DNA from: Bacillota bacterium
GTDB lineage: Bacteria; Bacillota; Clostridia; Peptostreptococcales; Anaerovoracaceae
Reading direction: 5' to 3'
Length of the DNA stretch: 9,161 nucleotides
Assembly: GCA_017386805.1 (NCBI GenBank)
Contig: JAFOGM010000018.1
Location: forward strand, 1 to 9,161
In this document: positions 7,201-9,161 of the stretch, one piece after another
How the letters are laid out: each line of letters starts with the position of its first letter
How positions within the stretch are numbered: the first letter of the stretch is position 1
Program-made: the position numbers and the translations under genes
The notes under the pieces: generated by a model
Told to the model about the DNA's origin: nothing
What the model saw: only the letters and a program-made list of their open reading frames with translations
The model's database searches: none

Positions 7201-8511
7201 TTAGTTGTCCAGATTTGCAACGCAAATTACGCTCTTGATTTCCTTAACGAAGGTGAAGGTATGGATTTCTTCCAGGGCTTCGTTCAGGCGTTCTCTGGTG
7301 GTGTCACCCAGGATGTAAACCAGGGGAACGTAACGGCCGGTTGCCTTGGTGCTGGGCTTCTGTACGAAAGTCTTGATAGGAATACCTGCGTCGCCGAAAA
7401 CAGATGCGATCTTACCCAGAACGCCGGTCATGTCTTCTGCCAGCATGGTCACGTAGTACATGTTCTGGCCTTCGCCGTCGAACTGCAGATACTTGTTGTC
7501 GTTTACTGCAGTGGGGATGGTCTTGTCGGTGATGCTGAAGACATAGGCTCTGGCGATTTCCAGTAAGTTGCCAACGACAGCACTGCCGGTGGGCATAGCG
7601 CCTGCGCCCTTACCGTAGAGCATTACATCATCCACAGCATTTCCTCTTGCGAAGATGGCGTTGTATTCGTTCTTAACGGTAGCCAGCGGGTGATCCAGGG
7701 GGATCATAGCGGGCTGTACAGAACATTCCAGAGTGTTTCTGTATCTCTTAGCCTGAGCCAGCAGCTTGATGGTGTAGCCGAACTGCTTCGCAGAGAGCAT
7801 ATCGTCCTTGGTGATGTTGGTGATCCCTTCTCTGGGAATGTCTTCCGGAGCTACGCGAAGACCGAAAGCAGTGGAGATCAGGATGGACAGCTTGTTGACA
7901 GCATCATAACCTTCTACGTCGCCGGTGGGATCCGCTTCTGCAAAGCCCATGGCCTGTGCCTGCTTCAGAGCATCTTCGTAGTCCATATCGTTTTCAGCCA
8001 TCTGAGTCAGGATGTAGTTGGTGGTACCGTTGACGATACCGGCAACTTCGGTGAACTCATTGGCAGTCAGAGAAGTGGACAGAGCGTTCAGGATGGGAAT
8101 TCCGCCGCCCACACTGGCTTCGTAACGCAGGATCACTTTGTTGTCCTGAGCCAGCTGAGTCAGATAGGGGCCGTCCTTAGCGATGACTGCCTTATTGGCA
8201 GTAACGACGTGCTTACCAGCCTTGATAGCTTCTTCCATATAATCGAAGGCCGGATGGAGGCCGCCCAGAACTTCAACAACAACGTCGATTTCGGGATTTT
8301 TCAGGATGTCATCCGGATTTTCGGTAAACAGTTCCTCCGGAGCAGAAACATCTCTCTTCTTGGAAAGGTCTCTGACCAGGATCTTTGTTACTTCAATGGA
8401 CACACCGGTGGTATAGGAAATGGTGTCTGCATTGGTGGTCAGCATACGATAGGTACCGCCGCCAACTGTGCCGAAACCTAATAAGCCAACTTTGATGGAT
8501 TTCTTTTTCAT
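7201..8511 (-). CDS. hom: Homoserine dehydrogenase with C-terminal ACT domain
   Basis: Reduces L-aspartate 4-semialdehyde to L-homoserine with NAD(P)H, the branch point toward threonine and methionine, in the cytoplasm. The protein is 436 aa, the usual length of the monofunctional ACT-containing form. A Rossmann fold opens with VGLLGFGTVGGGT (8-20). TANKAVIA carries the conserved K107. The substrate domain has NGTTNYIL (161-168), GFAEADPTGDVEGYDAVNKL (189-208) with E192, D203 and K207 at the positions of the yeast catalytic/binding residues E208, D219 and K223. The ACT domain spans about 352-430 (YYVTMLAEDMTGVLGKIASV), where threonine feedback is usually sensed. The ATG at 8511 is 5 nt after GGGGAGGT; an alternative ATG at 8526 lies on the other side of that site. 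No aspartokinase domain is fused and thrB/thrC are not in the window; a SEC-C gene follows instead. Confidence 0.97.
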   Translation of the reverse strand: MKKKSIKVGLLGFGTVGGGTYRMLTTNADTISYTTGVSIEVTKILVRDLSKKRDVSAPEELFTENPDDILKNPEIDVVVEVLGGLHPAFDYMEEAIKAGKHVVTANKAVIAKDGPYLTQLAQDNKVILRYEASVGGGIPILNALSTSLTANEFTEVAGIVNGTTNYILTQMAENDMDYEDALKQAQAMGFAEADPTGDVEGYDAVNKLSILISTAFGLRVAPEDIPREGITNITKDDMLSAKQFGYTIKLLAQAKRYRNTLECSVQPAMIPLDHPLATVKNEYNAIFARGNAVDDVMLYGKGAGAMPTGSAVVGNLLEIARAYVFSITDKTIPTAVNDNKYLQFDGEGQNMYYVTMLAEDMTGVLGKIASVFGDAGIPIKTFVQKPSTKATGRYVPLVYILGDTTRERLNEALEEIHTFTFVKEIKSVICVANLDN

Positions 8512-8516
8512 GGTAT

Positions 8517-8524
8517 ACCTCCCC
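8517..8524 (-). promoter_or_regulatory. Ribosome binding site that fixes the hom start
   Basis: Minus-strand GGGGAGGT (8524 to 8517) is followed after 5 nt by the ATG at 8511, giving MKKKSIKVG as the N-terminus. This excludes the in-frame ATG at 8526, whose coding sequence would include the site. Confidence 0.88.
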
Positions 8525-8545
8525 ATAATGTCATACTTGATTTAC

Positions 8546-8574
8546 ATTATAGTATAGTTTTGAGGAAAAGTAAA
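8546..8574 (-). promoter_or_regulatory. Sigma-A promoter of the hom / SEC-C operon
   Basis: On the minus strand a -35 box TTTACT (8574 to 8569, 4 of 6 consensus bases) and a perfect -10 box TATAAT (8551 to 8546) are separated by exactly 17 nt. Transcription should start near 8539, leaving a leader of only about 28 nt. That is too short for a riboswitch or T-box, so any control of hom should act at the promoter or through ACT-domain feedback. Confidence 0.8.
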
Positions 8575-8584
8575 CGGTTTTCGG

Positions 8585-8631
8585 AACAATTCGAACGTGA
8601 TCGTTTTTGCAAAAAATTTTACGGAATTGTT
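8585..8631. repeat. Nested inverted repeats in the hom-trmL divergent region
   Basis: Outer arms AACAATTC (8585-8592) and GAATTGTT (8624-8631) are perfect 8-bp inverted copies centred on about 8608. Almost at the same centre is a perfect 12-bp palindrome, TTTTTGCAAAAA (8604-8615). The element lies just upstream of the hom -35 box and upstream of trmL. It could be an operator or merely AT-rich coincidence. Confidence 0.4.
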
Positions 8632-8674
8632 GTTTTGAGTTGATTTTTTTGATGGTTTATGCGAAAATTATGTT

Positions 8675-8695
8675 GGAGGGTTTTGTGAATCCTCC
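8675..8695 (+). other. Small hairpin in the trmL leader
   Basis: GGAGG (8675-8679) pairs with CCTCC (8691-8695), extended by one G-U and two T-A pairs to an 8-bp stem with loop TTGTG. No T tract follows, so it is not a terminator. It sits 29 nt before the trmL ATG and overlaps a possible four-codon leader reading frame. Confidence 0.45.
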
Positions 8696-8724
8696 TTGAA
8701 ATCCAATAAAGTGAGGAAGAATTT

Positions 8725-9161
8725 ATGGCACTTCACATCGTTTTGGTCGAGCCGGAGATTCCGCCCAATACGGGAAATATTGCCCGTACCTGCGCTGCTA
8801 CAGGAACGCATCTGCATCTGGTAAAGCCTTTGGGTTTTTCCATCGATGACAAGCACCTGAAGCGGGCTGGGTTGGACTACTGGCCTTTCGTAACGCTGTC
8901 CGTCCATGAGAGTTTGGACGATTTTATGAAGGAATATGAGGGCGCCACCATGTACCTAGCTACAACCAAAGGCGGAATGCGCCACACGGATGTACAGTAC
9001 AAGGACGGCGATATGATCCTCTTCGGCCGTGAAACGGCCGGTTTGCCGCGGGACTTCATCGCAGCTCACGAAGAGAAGGCGATCCGAATCCCCATGAGCG
9101 CCGACACGCGGCTGCGTTCTTTGAATCTGGCTAACTGCGCCAACATCATTCTGTTTGAAGC
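8725..9161 (+). CDS. trmL: tRNA (cytidine(34)-2'-O)-methyltransferase, TrmL/CspR type (SPOUT family), 3' partial
   Basis: SAM-dependent enzyme that methylates the 2'-OH of the wobble nucleotide (C34, or cmnm5U34) in tRNA-Leu isoacceptors, supporting accurate decoding. The visible 145 residues have the SPOUT trefoil-knot signatures: EPEIPPNTGNIARTCAATG (9-27, motif 1), ILFGRETAGLP (98-108, motif 2), and IRIPM (120-124) with LRSLNLANCANI (130-141, motif 3). TrmL proteins are about 150-160 aa, so only a short C-terminal helix is missing beyond the right edge. The ATG at 8725 follows GAGGA (8713-8717) at 7 nt. The gene is divergent from hom and starts after about 210 bp of AT-rich DNA. A weak promoter candidate is TTGAGT (8635-8640), 17 nt, TATGCG (8658-8663). 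The wider SPOUT family also contains TrmH-like enzymes, but the short length and NTGNIAR motif fit TrmL best. Confidence 0.93.
   Translation, partial: MALHIVLVEPEIPPNTGNIARTCAATGTHLHLVKPLGFSIDDKHLKRAGLDYWPFVTLSVHESLDDFMKEYEGATMYLATTKGGMRHTDVQYKDGDMILFGRETAGLPRDFIAAHEEKAIRIPMSADTRLRSLNLANCANIILFE

Noticed and set aside
8512..8724. A T-box, threonine or SAM-type riboswitch controlling hom or trmL.
   Set aside because: The predicted hom leader is only about 28 nt, and I see no T-box sequence or riboswitch core on either strand.

Overview
The window looks like an ordinary chromosomal stretch from a low-to-mid-GC Firmicute, most likely an anaerobic gut-type member of the Clostridia. The reasons are strong GGAGG-type ribosome binding sites, AT-rich intergenic DNA around mid-GC genes, a SwrC/HAE1-like RND pump, a DEAD-box helicase with a Lys/Arg-rich tail, a small SEC-C zinc-motif protein of a type I recall from clostridial genomes, and a TrmL/CspR-type tRNA methyltransferase. 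No species can be named from the sequence alone. I see no mobile element, CRISPR array, tRNA or rRNA.

Layout. Positions 1-4798 (+) hold a three-gene efflux operon: an RND membrane-fusion adaptor cut by the left edge, a full-length RND pump of 1050 aa, and a TetR/AcrR-type repressor. The genes are coupled very tightly: the pump's ribosome binding site overlaps the adaptor's stop codon, and the repressor starts 1 nt after the pump's stop. No outer-membrane channel gene is present. A long hairpin followed by seven Ts (4822-4875) ends the operon. Its 5' arm also carries a perfect TATAAT that is the best candidate promoter for the next gene, a DEAD-box RNA helicase (4889-6619, +).

The helicase converges on a two-gene minus-strand operon, hom (homoserine dehydrogenase with an ACT domain, 8511-7201) followed by a SEC-C protein (7184-6684). 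The two transcription units share a bidirectional hairpin terminator at 6629-6657. hom has a convincing promoter at 8546-8574. Divergent from it, across about 210 bp of AT-rich DNA with inverted repeats, is trmL (8725 to the right edge, cut near its C-terminus).

How the genes work together. The efflux operon is one functional unit: adaptor and pump export an unknown amphiphilic substrate, and the TetR protein probably represses the operon from a promoter to the left of the window. The helicase (RNA remodelling or decay), hom (threonine/methionine branch of the aspartate pathway), the SEC-C protein (unknown) and trmL (wobble-base 2'-O-methylation) are housekeeping genes with no obvious link to efflux. 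I found no convincing new multi-gene system. The points most worth checking are regulatory: the promoter nested in the terminator before the helicase, the trmL leader, and the hom/SEC-C pairing.
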